IMG/VR virus record: IMGVR_UViG_3300047478_000058
Coordinates: 1 to 35,437 of that record
Source of the DNA: a virus
DNA length: 35,437 nucleotides
Strand: one strand, 5' to 3'
Positions 14,277-20,070 of this stretch are shown in pieces; within the stretch, counting starts at the first letter, position 1, and the number at the start of each line of letters is the position of its first letter. The notes beneath the pieces were generated by a model that was given only the letters and a program-made list of their open reading frames with translations, was not told where the DNA came from and ran no database searches. Made by a program: the position numbers and the translations under genes.

Positions 14277-14491
14277 TTATTAATGTAAAAAAGGTAAAAG
14301 AGCTAGAGGATGGTAGTGCTATCTGTGAAATAGATTTAGATGGCGATGCTAAACGATGGTTGATTGAGCGAGGCTTTATCTCTTTAATGACGGACGCTTT
14401 AAAGAAAGACCCAGCCTGGTGGACTGAAGAGGATGAGAAACGCATGGACACAGTAGGTCAAAACGGCCCAACAGGAGAACACTATGAGTGA
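14273..14491 (+). CDS. Small acidic hypothetical protein (72 aa)
   Basis: A 72-residue acidic protein with GGGAGG about 10 bases before its ATG. Residues 1-30 look like beta strands (IINVKKVKELEDGSAICEID), the rest helical with a Trp-Trp pair near residue 49. It overlaps the DUF3310 gene by 8 bases. Function unknown. Confidence 0.68.
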   Translation: MIINVKKVKELEDGSAICEIDLDGDAKRWLIERGFISLMTDALKKDPAWWTEEDEKRMDTVGQNGPTGEHYE

Positions 14492-14753
14492 TGGTATGTC
14501 AGAACAAGCATGGGAAGAGTCTATGGAGCAAGTAGACGCTTTAATGAAGCAGGTAGGTGGCAATCACTACGCTAGTATGGCTATACAGCCAGTAGAGTTT
14601 ATAGTGGCTAATAACCTAACTTTTCTTGAGGGTAATGTAGTTAAGTATATATCCAGGCATCATGCTAAGAACGGTGCTGATGATGTTAGAAAAGCTATAC
14701 ACTATTGTGAATTAATCTTACGGACGGTATACCATGATTCAGACTATAACTGA
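14484..14753 (+). CDS. DUF3310 protein
   Basis: An 89-residue protein with the DUF3310 signature: GGNHYASMAIQPVEFI near residues 25-40, then GNVVKYISRHHAKNG and DVRKAIHYCELIL. This family is widespread in tailed phages, often near or fused to nucleotide-metabolism enzymes, but its reaction is not established. It is the last sizeable gene of the rightward operon. A GGAG lies 7 bases upstream of the ATG. Confidence 0.88.
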   Translation: MSDGMSEQAWEESMEQVDALMKQVGGNHYASMAIQPVEFIVANNLTFLEGNVVKYISRHHAKNGADDVRKAIHYCELILRTVYHDSDYN

Positions 14754-14835
14754 ATATGTCCTATGCTACAGCACAGCTTTTGGGTTGGGGCTGGTTTGTG
14801 GCTTGTTTATTGCGTATAAAACAAGTAAGGCGTAG
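14734..14835 (+). CDS. 33-residue membrane microprotein
   Basis: A short frame overlapping the end of the DUF3310 gene by 20 bases. The product is mostly one Gly-rich hydrophobic helix (about residues 8-28, FGLGLVCGLFIAY) with a basic tail (YKTSKA). The ribosome site is weak. It is the last rightward gene before the convergent region. Its membrane helix and placement make it plausible but not proven. Confidence 0.5.
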   Translation: MIQTITEYVLCYSTAFGLGLVCGLFIAYKTSKA

Positions 14836-14846
14836 ATTTGGTAGTT

Positions 14847-14907
14847 GTTACATGTAACGCAGAAAGCCGAAAAACTCGTTACTTACTACATCCTCTAATG
14901 TCGGCTT
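14847..14907. other. Structured spacer between convergent operons (interleaved inverted repeats)
   Basis: The region holds GTTACATGTAAC (14847-14858, a perfect palindrome), GTAACG/CGTTAC (14854-14859 with 14877-14882) and AAGCCGA/TCGGCTT (14864-14870 with 14901-14907). The last two stems interleave, which is a pseudoknot topology. Only a TTTTTT run at 14929-14934 follows. It may serve as a two-way transcription end or as a folded 3' region of the pqqA message; no classic terminator is present. Confidence 0.4.
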
Positions 14908-14942
14908 AACCGCCTATAGATATATCACTTTTTTGCGTTTAA

Positions 14943-15014
14943 TTATTTATTCATAACATACATTGTTACTTCAAAGCCAAAACGCATTTCAGTAGCTGCT
15001 GGTTTAGTCCACAT
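14943..15014 (-). CDS. pqqA: PqqA: precursor peptide of pyrroloquinoline quinone
   Basis: A 23-residue peptide, the exact usual length of PqqA. It starts MWTKPA and carries the invariant core RFGFEVTMY: Glu15 and Tyr19 are the two residues joined by the radical-SAM enzyme PqqE (with chaperone PqqD) and then processed to PQQ. Against Klebsiella PqqA as I remember it, 12 of 23 positions are identical and most others conservative. AGGAGA lies 6 bases before the ATG, an ideal ribosome site. A TATAAG box (minus strand, 15058-15053) has only a poor -35, so read-through from late transcription is likelier. No pqqB-E genes are in the window, so host enzymes would be needed. Because each PQQ consumes one PqqA, supplying only this peptide makes biochemical sense. 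Confidence 0.9.
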   Translation of the reverse strand: MWTKPAATEMRFGFEVTMYVMNK

Positions 15015-15118
15015 GATAATTCTCCTGTTAGTTAGCTCTTAATTGAGCGTATCTTATAGTAACAGAATTGGGTTTTTTACACATCGGTAGGATTATTAAT
15101 GCAATCTAGTGAAAAACA

Positions 15119-15511
15119 CTATTTTAATGTTGGTGCTATTTTGTAATCCATTAACAATTTGGCTCTATCCATGATTTGCTGTAAGTCTTTAGCGTCAGAA
15201 CCAATGTAACGACCATACTTGTTGTTTGTTGCGTCCATGTTACCTTCAGCTTCAGGTTGTCCAGGCTCAATAAACTCATGGAAAGCGCCTAACACAGCAG
15301 GAACGGTATTGCCGTATTTCTTAGCAGCCATGCCAGACCAAACTAAATGCCTAAAAGCGTCAGCAGCACCATTATGCTCTGTGTCTTTGCCGTAGCGTTT
15401 AATTGCCTCTTGCTCTGCTAGTGATTTAGCATCAATCATGCCTGGAACTTCTTGCCCTGCAAAATTAGTTTCACTTAACAATGCTTTAGCTAGTTTTTTA
15501 CGGTCTGCCAT
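15119..15511 (-). CDS. DUF6973-like protein next to lysis genes
   Basis: A 130-residue protein with a pattern I associate with DUF6973: DAFRHLVWSG (His55), then AFHEF with His78-Glu79, and a PEAEGNMDATNN segment near residues 86-97. The conserved His, Glu and Asn residues suggest an enzyme active site, but no reaction is established. It begins 3 bases after the lysozyme stop and has no signal peptide. Located between the lysozyme and pqqA, it may act in lysis or be a late accessory gene. A short TAGTG/CACTA hairpin follows its stop. Confidence 0.65.
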   Translation of the reverse strand: MADRKKLAKALLSETNFAGQEVPGMIDAKSLAEQEAIKRYGKDTEHNGAADAFRHLVWSGMAAKKYGNTVPAVLGAFHEFIEPGQPEAEGNMDATNNKYGRYIGSDAKDLQQIMDRAKLLMDYKIAPTLK

Positions 15512-15514
15512 AAC

Positions 15515-16006
15515 TTATCCTCTAAATAATGCTGCTTCGTCTTTACGCCTATTGTCTAAACCTTTTAAGACCTTACCACCAGCCTTGTTATACTTGAGCA
15601 AGCTTTCCATAGCCGTGATTTTATCCCCACGCAAAAGCGCTTGACGGATGGTTGACCGCTGAAATGTGCCAAGACCAAGATTAAAGCAAAAGCTAAGAAT
15701 AGCATCGTATTCATTCTGTGAAAGTCGTATAGGTAAGTAACGGGCAAGCCCTCGTTCAAATCGTGCGACATCCTTAGCCAATAATGCGTCAACTTCTTCC
15801 TCACTCCATCTGCGATTGTCTTCAGGGTTTAATGGCCATGCTTTACGCCTAACCATTCCCTCAACACTAGATGGTATCTTTGCTTGTTCATGGTACATTA
15901 CACTGCCAACACCAATAGTCCACAACCTAGCAGGGCATTGATACGGCTTGTATCTAACACCCTCATGGTGCTTAAGCATTTTAAACAGTTCTTTACTTGC
16001 CTTCAC
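15515..16006 (-). CDS. Endolysin, glycoside hydrolase family 24 lysozyme
   Basis: A 163-residue T4/P22-type lysozyme that cleaves peptidoglycan glycan strands. I chose the GTG at 16006, giving the usual opening before HHEG; a TTG at 16045 and an ATG at 15979 are alternatives, the latter cutting too close to the catalytic Glu. The catalytic pattern is Glu15, eight residues, Cys24, five residues, Thr30, so the usual Asp is Cys, a known active variant. The chain continues with LWTIGVG, then FCFNLGLGTF and a NRRKDEAALF end typical of the family. There is no signal or SAR sequence, so it needs a holin to reach the wall. It overlaps the holin gene by 14 bases. Confidence 0.93.
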   Translation of the reverse strand: MKASKELFKMLKHHEGVRYKPYQCPARLWTIGVGSVMYHEQAKIPSSVEGMVRRKAWPLNPEDNRRWSEEEVDALLAKDVARFERGLARYLPIRLSQNEYDAILSFCFNLGLGTFQRSTIRQALLRGDKITAMESLLKYNKAGGKVLKGLDNRRKDEAALFRG

Positions 16007-16490
16007 GGTGTTTTTCCCATTGACGAGAACCAAAGTAGAAGCCAATTATACTAGACACTATAGCCATTTCGTCATCAGAGAATACTAAGTTCATGGCAGT
16101 AGTAAATTCTACGCCAGTATAAATAGCCCAAGCAAGACCAGCAACATCAACAAGCACTAGCAAACCAACAAATGTAAACGCAATGTATGGTCGTACTCTA
16201 GCGTTTAAATCAACCGTTGATTGCGATGCCTTATCCATGATTTTCATGTCATGTGCATATAAAGCCTCACGCTCTTGTGCATAAGTCTGCACTTCAATCT
16301 CATCTAACTTAATAGCCTCAATCTTTTCTTGTGACGCAAAGCCAGCAGCAGCCATAGCAGCTTCACGCTCTGTTTGCAAACGAGCCATAGCCATCTCATG
16401 CTTTTGGTCTCCCTTTTGTTGGAAGAAACCTAATATACTTGGTAACGCTGATGAGCCTATGCCTAATAAGCCTGAAATAATAGATAACAT
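15993..16490 (-). CDS. Holin of the GTA/3TM type
   Basis: A 165-residue membrane protein matching the 3TM holin family known from gene transfer agents. An N-terminal hydrophobic stretch (residues 1-24) is followed by a charged helical region (30-92), then ARVRPYIAFTFVGLLVLVDV and further membrane segments (about 98-122 and 140-155), closing with GFYFGSRQWEK, the family signature. Holins pierce the inner membrane to release endolysin; the lysozyme gene follows directly with overlap. Confidence 0.85.
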   Translation of the reverse strand: MLSIISGLLGIGSSALPSILGFFQQKGDQKHEMAMARLQTEREAAMAAAGFASQEKIEAIKLDEIEVQTYAQEREALYAHDMKIMDKASQSTVDLNARVRPYIAFTFVGLLVLVDVAGLAWAIYTGVEFTTAMNLVFSDDEMAIVSSIIGFYFGSRQWEKHREGK

Positions 16491-16491
16491 A

Positions 16492-16962
16492 TTAATTTCC
16501 TAAAGGGTTAGAGGTTGCTCGTTTAAGAGCTTTAAGTTGCGATTCTATGCCTTCACGGGTAGCTTTCATCTCTTCACGCACACCCATTAAAGACGCTGCT
16601 GTTTCACGAACATTACCGTTAGTGATAGCCTTGGCTTCGTTAGCCGTCCCTATGGCGTTAGATACCTTTTCTTGCATAGATACAAGTTGATTTGATGTAA
16701 CAACCATGGAGTCTTTAACTACATTGACTGACGCTTGCTGTGCAGATAGCTGAACCTTTAACGCATTAACCTCTGCTCGTAACTCTGCATCGTCATAAGG
16801 CTTTGCTGCCTCAATAGCTTCAGTCGCAGCTATAACACGATTGTAAGTCGTTATTCCTAAGTAAGCTGTCCCACTTATCGCTGGCAAGATTATTGAAAGC
16901 GTCAGAAATATCGCTTTCGGTGATAAGTTGGAGTAAGACTCCTTGATTTCCTCTAAGCTCAT
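16492..16962 (-). CDS. Membrane-anchored coiled-coil protein, possible spanin-like
   Basis: A 156-residue protein with one membrane helix near residues 16-38 and a long Ala/Glu/Lys/Gln-rich predicted coiled coil for the rest. AGGAG lies 7 bases before the ATG. Topology and position directly before holin and endolysin resemble inner-membrane spanins, which disrupt the outer membrane after wall cutting; no embedded lipoprotein partner is evident. It overlaps the preceding secreted-protein gene by 143 bases in another frame. Confidence 0.65.
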   Translation of the reverse strand: MSLEEIKESYSNLSPKAIFLTLSIILPAISGTAYLGITTYNRVIAATEAIEAAKPYDDAELRAEVNALKVQLSAQQASVNVVKDSMVVTSNQLVSMQEKVSNAIGTANEAKAITNGNVRETAASLMGVREEMKATREGIESQLKALKRATSNPLGN

Positions 16963-17863
16963 ACGGTAACTCCTGTTGATATGCTAATGCGTCACTCAAC
17001 TCAGTTTGTTGAGTTTGCATCGGTTTGTTTAAAATTTCTAGGCTCATCACTACCCCGAAGCCTGGTACTAGCGTCTTTCCTGCTGGCACTGGTGCTGGCG
17101 AGGTATTCGTTGTAGTCTCGTTGGAGGATGTCGTTGGCACACTCACGGTTGGTGGTGGTGCTTGCTCCACTGGAGGTGGTGGCGGTGGAGGCTCTGGTGG
17201 AGGCTCTGCCATATCGGGGGGAGGCTCTGCCAAAGGCTCTGGTGCAGGTGGCGGTGCGTTTGGTACGCTTAACGGACTTGCTGGGTTTACTGGACTGCTC
17301 ATGTTCGTTGGATTTGTTGCACTCTTTACGCAAGAGTTTAATGATTCTATCCAAGGCGAAACGACAGGCTGACTGTATGGTGTCGCACAAGCTGTTGTTT
17401 GCTGCTCCGTTATTGCACCTACAAACCCTTGTTGACAAGCTACTTGCCTTTCTTCAACACGAGGGATACAGCTTGGCGGATTTGGGCTACAATTGTTCGA
17501 AGTAGTGACCCAATCTGTCCACTGGTTGTTGCTGCAAGTTTTAGTCCTAGTTTGATTGACTGAACCTGAGTAGTTAGGCTCACAAGCAAGGCTTTGATTT
17601 TCGACAATGTCAGTGCAAGTGGGTTGAGCAGGTTGACCACACTCTGGTATGCCTGGGTAATACTGACACGCAAGCTGTTGACAAGCTTGGATAGTAGTGC
17701 CTTGAGCGACACCAAGGCTTGAGTAAACAGGGCCGTAATCTGCCCACTGAGTTGCATAACAATACGCTTGAGCATAATTACTCCTTAGTAGAATTAGAAA
17801 TAGGAGTGATAAGAACAAAGTCCTTACCATAGATACTTTCAAACCAATCTGGGTGTAAGTCAT
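16820..17863 (-). CDS. Secreted Cys-rich, proline-rich protein
   Basis: A 347-residue predicted export protein. The start at 17863 has AGG 6 bases upstream (ATG 17830 is an alternative). A signal peptide ends AQA before YCYATQW. The mature part opens with a Cys-rich domain containing two repeats of the form Cys-x-Val-Glu ... Ala-Cys ... Gly ... Gln ... Cys ... Trp ... Asn-x-Cys (about residues 80-180), a thrombospondin-like layout, then a Pro/Glu-rich stretch with runs of Pro (about 195-240) and a helical C-terminus. Role unknown; an envelope-spanning or receptor-related function is possible. It overlaps both neighbours (86 and 143 bases). Confidence 0.72.
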   Translation of the reverse strand: MTYTQIGLKVSMVRTLFLSLLFLILLRSNYAQAYCYATQWADYGPVYSSLGVAQGTTIQACQQLACQYYPGIPECGQPAQPTCTDIVENQSLACEPNYSGSVNQTRTKTCSNNQWTDWVTTSNNCSPNPPSCIPRVEERQVACQQGFVGAITEQQTTACATPYSQPVVSPWIESLNSCVKSATNPTNMSSPVNPASPLSVPNAPPPAPEPLAEPPPDMAEPPPEPPPPPPPVEQAPPPTVSVPTTSSNETTTNTSPAPVPAGKTLVPGFGVVMSLEILNKPMQTQQTELSDALAYQQELPYELRGNQGVLLQLITESDISDAFNNLASDKWDSLLRNNDLQSCYSCD

Positions 17864-18263
17864 ACCAAGCCTTTCTTGCTGCGTCACCAATAGCGCCTCC
17901 TATGGGACAGGGAGAACCTGACATTTCCATAGCAACCCAGTTTTCATGGGTGGCTGCACAGGCTAATGAAACTGCTGCTACTTTGAGTCCACTGTCACTT
18001 AAAAACTTCGCCCACCGTAACCGAACGCAATTGTTATCAGTAACCATTGTGCCACCAGCTACAGAAAATACGCCCCCATTAACAGCACCGCTGATACCAA
18101 TGCCGCAAACATCTTGACTGAAAGCCGACATCGAAGGAGCCATAGCAGAGGAGACAGGTTGACCTTTATAATTAATTGTTGTTTCATCCGCATAGCAAAG
18201 CCCATAAGCTAAAAAGCCCCCAATAAGGAGGCCTATTACAAACAAAGACAAACGCTTAATCAT
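17778..18263 (-). CDS. Secreted hypothetical protein (161 aa)
   Basis: A 161-residue protein with a clear signal peptide (residues 1-25, ending CYA before DETT). The mature part has five Cys and a Gly/Ser/Ala-rich middle (GISGAVNGGVFSVAGGTM), with a Trp-containing C-terminus. The start overlaps the upstream stop as ATGA. It probably acts in the periplasm or virion; no known domain. It pairs with the secreted Cys-rich protein downstream, whose signal peptide coding lies inside this gene's end. Confidence 0.72.
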   Translation of the reverse strand: MIKRLSLFVIGLLIGGFLAYGLCYADETTINYKGQPVSSAMAPSMSAFSQDVCGIGISGAVNGGVFSVAGGTMVTDNNCVRLRWAKFLSDSGLKVAAVSLACAATHENWVAMEMSGSPCPIGGAIGDAARKAWYDLHPDWFESIYGKDFVLITPISNSTKE

Positions 18264-18622
18264 TTTAAATTTTCCAACTTGTAGATTAAAGATAAAAACT
18301 CACCTACTACTTCGTCCACAATGTTCTGTAACGCAGAATCATCTTTAGGAATACATTTGTAACGGTTTTTCTCTATGTAAGCTAACTTGTCAGCTATGCA
18401 ATATAAAGGCTCTTTATACTTTTCTTCTTCGGTTAGTATGGGTATCTCTTTAATGATTCCATGACGGCCTTGGTAGGCTTCTGTTAGCTTGTCAGCTAGG
18501 CCAGCTATGTCTTCATAGAAGTGGCCTAAAGCTTTGTGTTGAGAATAGCTTTTGGTGCGTAAGTGTTCTCTGTGTGCTACATCTCTAGCTAAAAACAATG
18601 TTGCTATAAATTCACCAATCAT
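18260..18622 (-). CDS. DUF5856-like helical protein
   Basis: A 120-residue all-helical protein opening MIGEFIATLFLARDVAHREH and containing GHFYEDIAGLADKLTEAYQG, a spacing of His and Glu residues that resembles Dps/ferritin-like helices. This pattern is what I know as DUF5856, found in diverse tailed phages, with no settled function. It starts within the stop of the preceding zinc microprotein (ATGA) and ends inside the next start (ATGA). Confidence 0.7.
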   Translation of the reverse strand: MIGEFIATLFLARDVAHREHLRTKSYSQHKALGHFYEDIAGLADKLTEAYQGRHGIIKEIPILTEEEKYKEPLYCIADKLAYIEKNRYKCIPKDDSALQNIVDEVVGEFLSLIYKLENLK

Positions 18623-18759
18623 ATCTCATCCTCAATATCAATAATTCCAATTAAATCTTCATCAAAAATGTTGCACTCTTGACATACTTCAAAATGTTCA
18701 ATGGCGTCATCATATTCAAATGGTGTTCCACATTCGCTACAAACGCCAATTCGCATCAT
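18619..18759 (-). CDS. Acidic zinc-ribbon microprotein (46 aa)
   Basis: A 46-residue protein with two Cys pairs, CSEC (residues 7-10) and CQEC (26-29), spaced as in a zinc ribbon, and a very acidic tail (residues 31-46). ATG 18759 overlaps the previous stop as ATGA, and its TGA overlaps the next start as ATGA. GGAAG lies 8 bases upstream. It may bind protein or nucleic acid; function unknown. Confidence 0.75.
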   Translation of the reverse strand: MMRIGVCSECGTPFEYDDAIEHFEVCQECNIFDEDLIGIIDIEDEI

Positions 18760-18890
18760 AATTTTAACTTCCCTCGTAGTTTGTATAGACGAGCAATTTT
18801 ACGAGCTGTCCTATCTAAACGCCTGACTTTACGACCTCTACCGTTTAACAGGTTTTTGCCGTTTAGTTTACGTATGCGGTGTAGTATCAT
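18756..18890 (-). CDS. Highly basic microprotein (44 aa)
   Basis: A 44-residue protein in which nearly half the residues are Arg or Lys, including GRGRKVRRLDRTARKIARL. It starts at ATG 18890, directly after the U-tract of a terminator, whose GGGG may act as the Shine-Dalgarno 8 bases upstream. The stop overlaps the following zinc microprotein start as ATGA. Such a charge suggests binding to nucleic acid, for example DNA condensation or RNA contact. Confidence 0.65.
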   Translation of the reverse strand: MILHRIRKLNGKNLLNGRGRKVRRLDRTARKIARLYKLRGKLKL

Positions 18891-18910
18891 AAAAAAAGCC
18901 CCGCAGGGCT
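18891..18910 (-). terminator. Intrinsic terminator after the phosphoesterase gene
   Basis: In minus-strand RNA AGCCC-UGCG-GGGCU (18910-18897, 5-bp stem closed as C(UGCG)G, a UNCG-type loop) followed by seven U (18897-18891 region). It begins within the phosphoesterase stop and ends at the next ATG, dividing the late transcript between fibre/ejection genes and the lysis block with pqqA. Confidence 0.8.
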
Positions 18911-19688
18911 AGGCATACTTATTCTTAAGGTATTTGAGCGTCAATGGCAACTCGTCAAAGCGACCATCCTCTACATCATAAAGCATATATGCGCCCCTAA
19001 AATGATTGTTGCCTTGAGCGCCTAAATAAGCCTCACTATGCTCGTAACACGACCCACATATAATGGCTGTCATCTCTTGGCCGTTAGCCTTCATAGCGTA
19101 AGATATTTGCCTACCTTGTTGGTGGCCAGCAAAACAACTCATGTGCTTTTTAGATAGCAGTGCTGCACTAGAGCCAATAGGTCTGCCCATAGCACCAGAT
19201 GTAAAGTAGTGAGCGTAGGCTATACCGTCAATCACTATCACCTCTAGGAATGGGATAACTTCCCAATCTTGGTAAGGCAAGTCATCAATGGATATTAAGC
19301 CATCTAGCTTCCTATCCTCGTTGATAGCACGATTAATGCGGTCTTCATGGTTACCAAGGGTTAGCACCATACGAGGCTTGTATTGTTTGTGTTTAAAACT
19401 TTTAGCTTGTTTGTTGTAGTCATATAGAGGCTGTAGAAGGGCATCCATAGCCTCTCTAGCAGCCCAAATATCTTTTTGGTAGCTACGACCTTCAAATGAC
19501 TTTTTACCCACATCATAAGAAGAAAGGGACTCCATATCAGCGAAGTCCCCTATACATATAATTACATCAGGCTTTTTATCAACTATGTATTTGCCTATAC
19601 AAGTTAAGAATGTAAAGTCATTACCATCTTTAGCCTGGACATCAGGCAACACAAAATGCGTCTTAGTGGGTTTTGTCAGGAAGCTCAT
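18909..19688 (-). CDS. Calcineurin-like metallophosphoesterase
   Basis: A 259-residue protein of the metallophosphatase fold. The metal motifs appear in order: LPDVQ (Asp16), CIGDFAD, LGNHEDR and a later GHQQG. This enzyme class hydrolyses phosphate esters or diesters; in phages the substrate is usually unknown and may be a nucleotide or a nucleic acid end. I prefer ATG 19688 (MSFLTKPT) over ATG 19709 because it reduces overlap with the upstream gene, though neither has a good ribosome site. It is followed at once by a terminator. Confidence 0.88.
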   Translation of the reverse strand: MSFLTKPTKTHFVLPDVQAKDGNDFTFLTCIGKYIVDKKPDVIICIGDFADMESLSSYDVGKKSFEGRSYQKDIWAAREAMDALLQPLYDYNKQAKSFKHKQYKPRMVLTLGNHEDRINRAINEDRKLDGLISIDDLPYQDWEVIPFLEVIVIDGIAYAHYFTSGAMGRPIGSSAALLSKKHMSCFAGHQQGRQISYAMKANGQEMTAIICGSCYEHSEAYLGAQGNNHFRGAYMLYDVEDGRFDELPLTLKYLKNKYA

Positions 19689-19839
19689 AATATAGTTGTA
19701 AGTCCTCATCAGAGAAAAGCACTATGCAAGTGCCATCCTCTGTATACATTACAAACTCATCGTTGTCAATACCTACTTCGTCAATCTTTTGACCTATTAG
19801 CTTGTCAAAGAGAGCTTCTAACTTTTGTTGTTGATTCAT
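19663..19839 (-). CDS. Small acidic hypothetical protein (58 aa)
   Basis: A 58-residue acidic protein starting at ATG 19839, which overlaps the preceding stop as ATGA. The end overlaps the phosphoesterase start by 26 bases. The pattern (LIGQKIDEVGIDNDEFVMYTEDGT) suggests alternating strands and helices; no domain recognised. Coupling at both ends makes it a convincing gene. Confidence 0.7.
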   Translation of the reverse strand: MNQQQKLEALFDKLIGQKIDEVGIDNDEFVMYTEDGTCIVLFSDEDLQLYYELPDKTH

Positions 19840-20069
19840 TTGTCAGCTTTGTGGTCTAACTTCTCAAAGATACGGTTAAGCACAGCTTCTAGGCGGTCTA
19901 GTCTAGCCTCTAAGTCTTCTTTACGAACATAGAATGTAGGTAGGTCAACCTCAATAGCTTTTACATCACGCTTGAGGTCTTGGACAGCATCCCATAACTG
20001 ACGAGCAAACCAGCCCAAAACAGAAAGAACTGTACCGCCTACAATGTTGATTAAGTTTTGGGTTTCCAT
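19836..20069 (-). CDS. Small protein with N-terminal hydrophobic helix and coiled coil
   Basis: A 77-residue protein with a hydrophobic stretch at residues 7-24 (IVGGTVLSVLGWFARQLW), then a heptad-rich coiled coil (LKRDVKAIEVDL and EDLEARLDRLEAVLNRIFEKL). Similar small proteins lie near fibres or lysis genes in many phages. It may be membrane associated. It starts 1 base after the upstream stop. Confidence 0.72.
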   Translation of the reverse strand: METQNLINIVGGTVLSVLGWFARQLWDAVQDLKRDVKAIEVDLPTFYVRKEDLEARLDRLEAVLNRIFEKLDHKADK

Positions 20070-20070
20070 G

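Noticed and set aside
11687-14835. Integration module, attachment site or CI-type repressor suggesting a temperate phage
   Set aside because: No integrase, no tRNA-like att core and no repressor-sized HTH protein were found; the 45-aa HTH protein alone is not enough.
14847-14858. Palindrome GTTACATGTAAC as a repressor operator
   Set aside because: It lies after the last rightward gene, not near a promoter, and no second copy was seen near the divergent promoters.
14943-15014. Reading the 23-codon frame as a chance ORF
   Set aside because: An ideal ribosome site, exact family length and match at the functional Glu and Tyr plus surrounding residues make chance very unlikely.
15053-15102. Dedicated strong promoter for pqqA
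   Set aside because: TATAAG at 15058-15053 is good, but hexamers 16-18 bases upstream match the -35 poorly; an alternative TTGCAT-N17-TGTAAA is also weak. A promoter is possible but not supportable.
17001-17505. Plus- and minus-strand alternative frames over the proline-rich part of the secreted protein
   Set aside because: Repeated Pro codons keep other frames open; the products are low-complexity Gly/Ala or Arg/Thr-rich, without ribosome sites.
17773-17863. Lipoprotein signal in the secreted Cys-rich protein
   Set aside because: The residues before the first Cys (NYAQAYC) lack the Leu/Ala-Gly/Ser lipobox; an AQA signal peptidase I site fits better.
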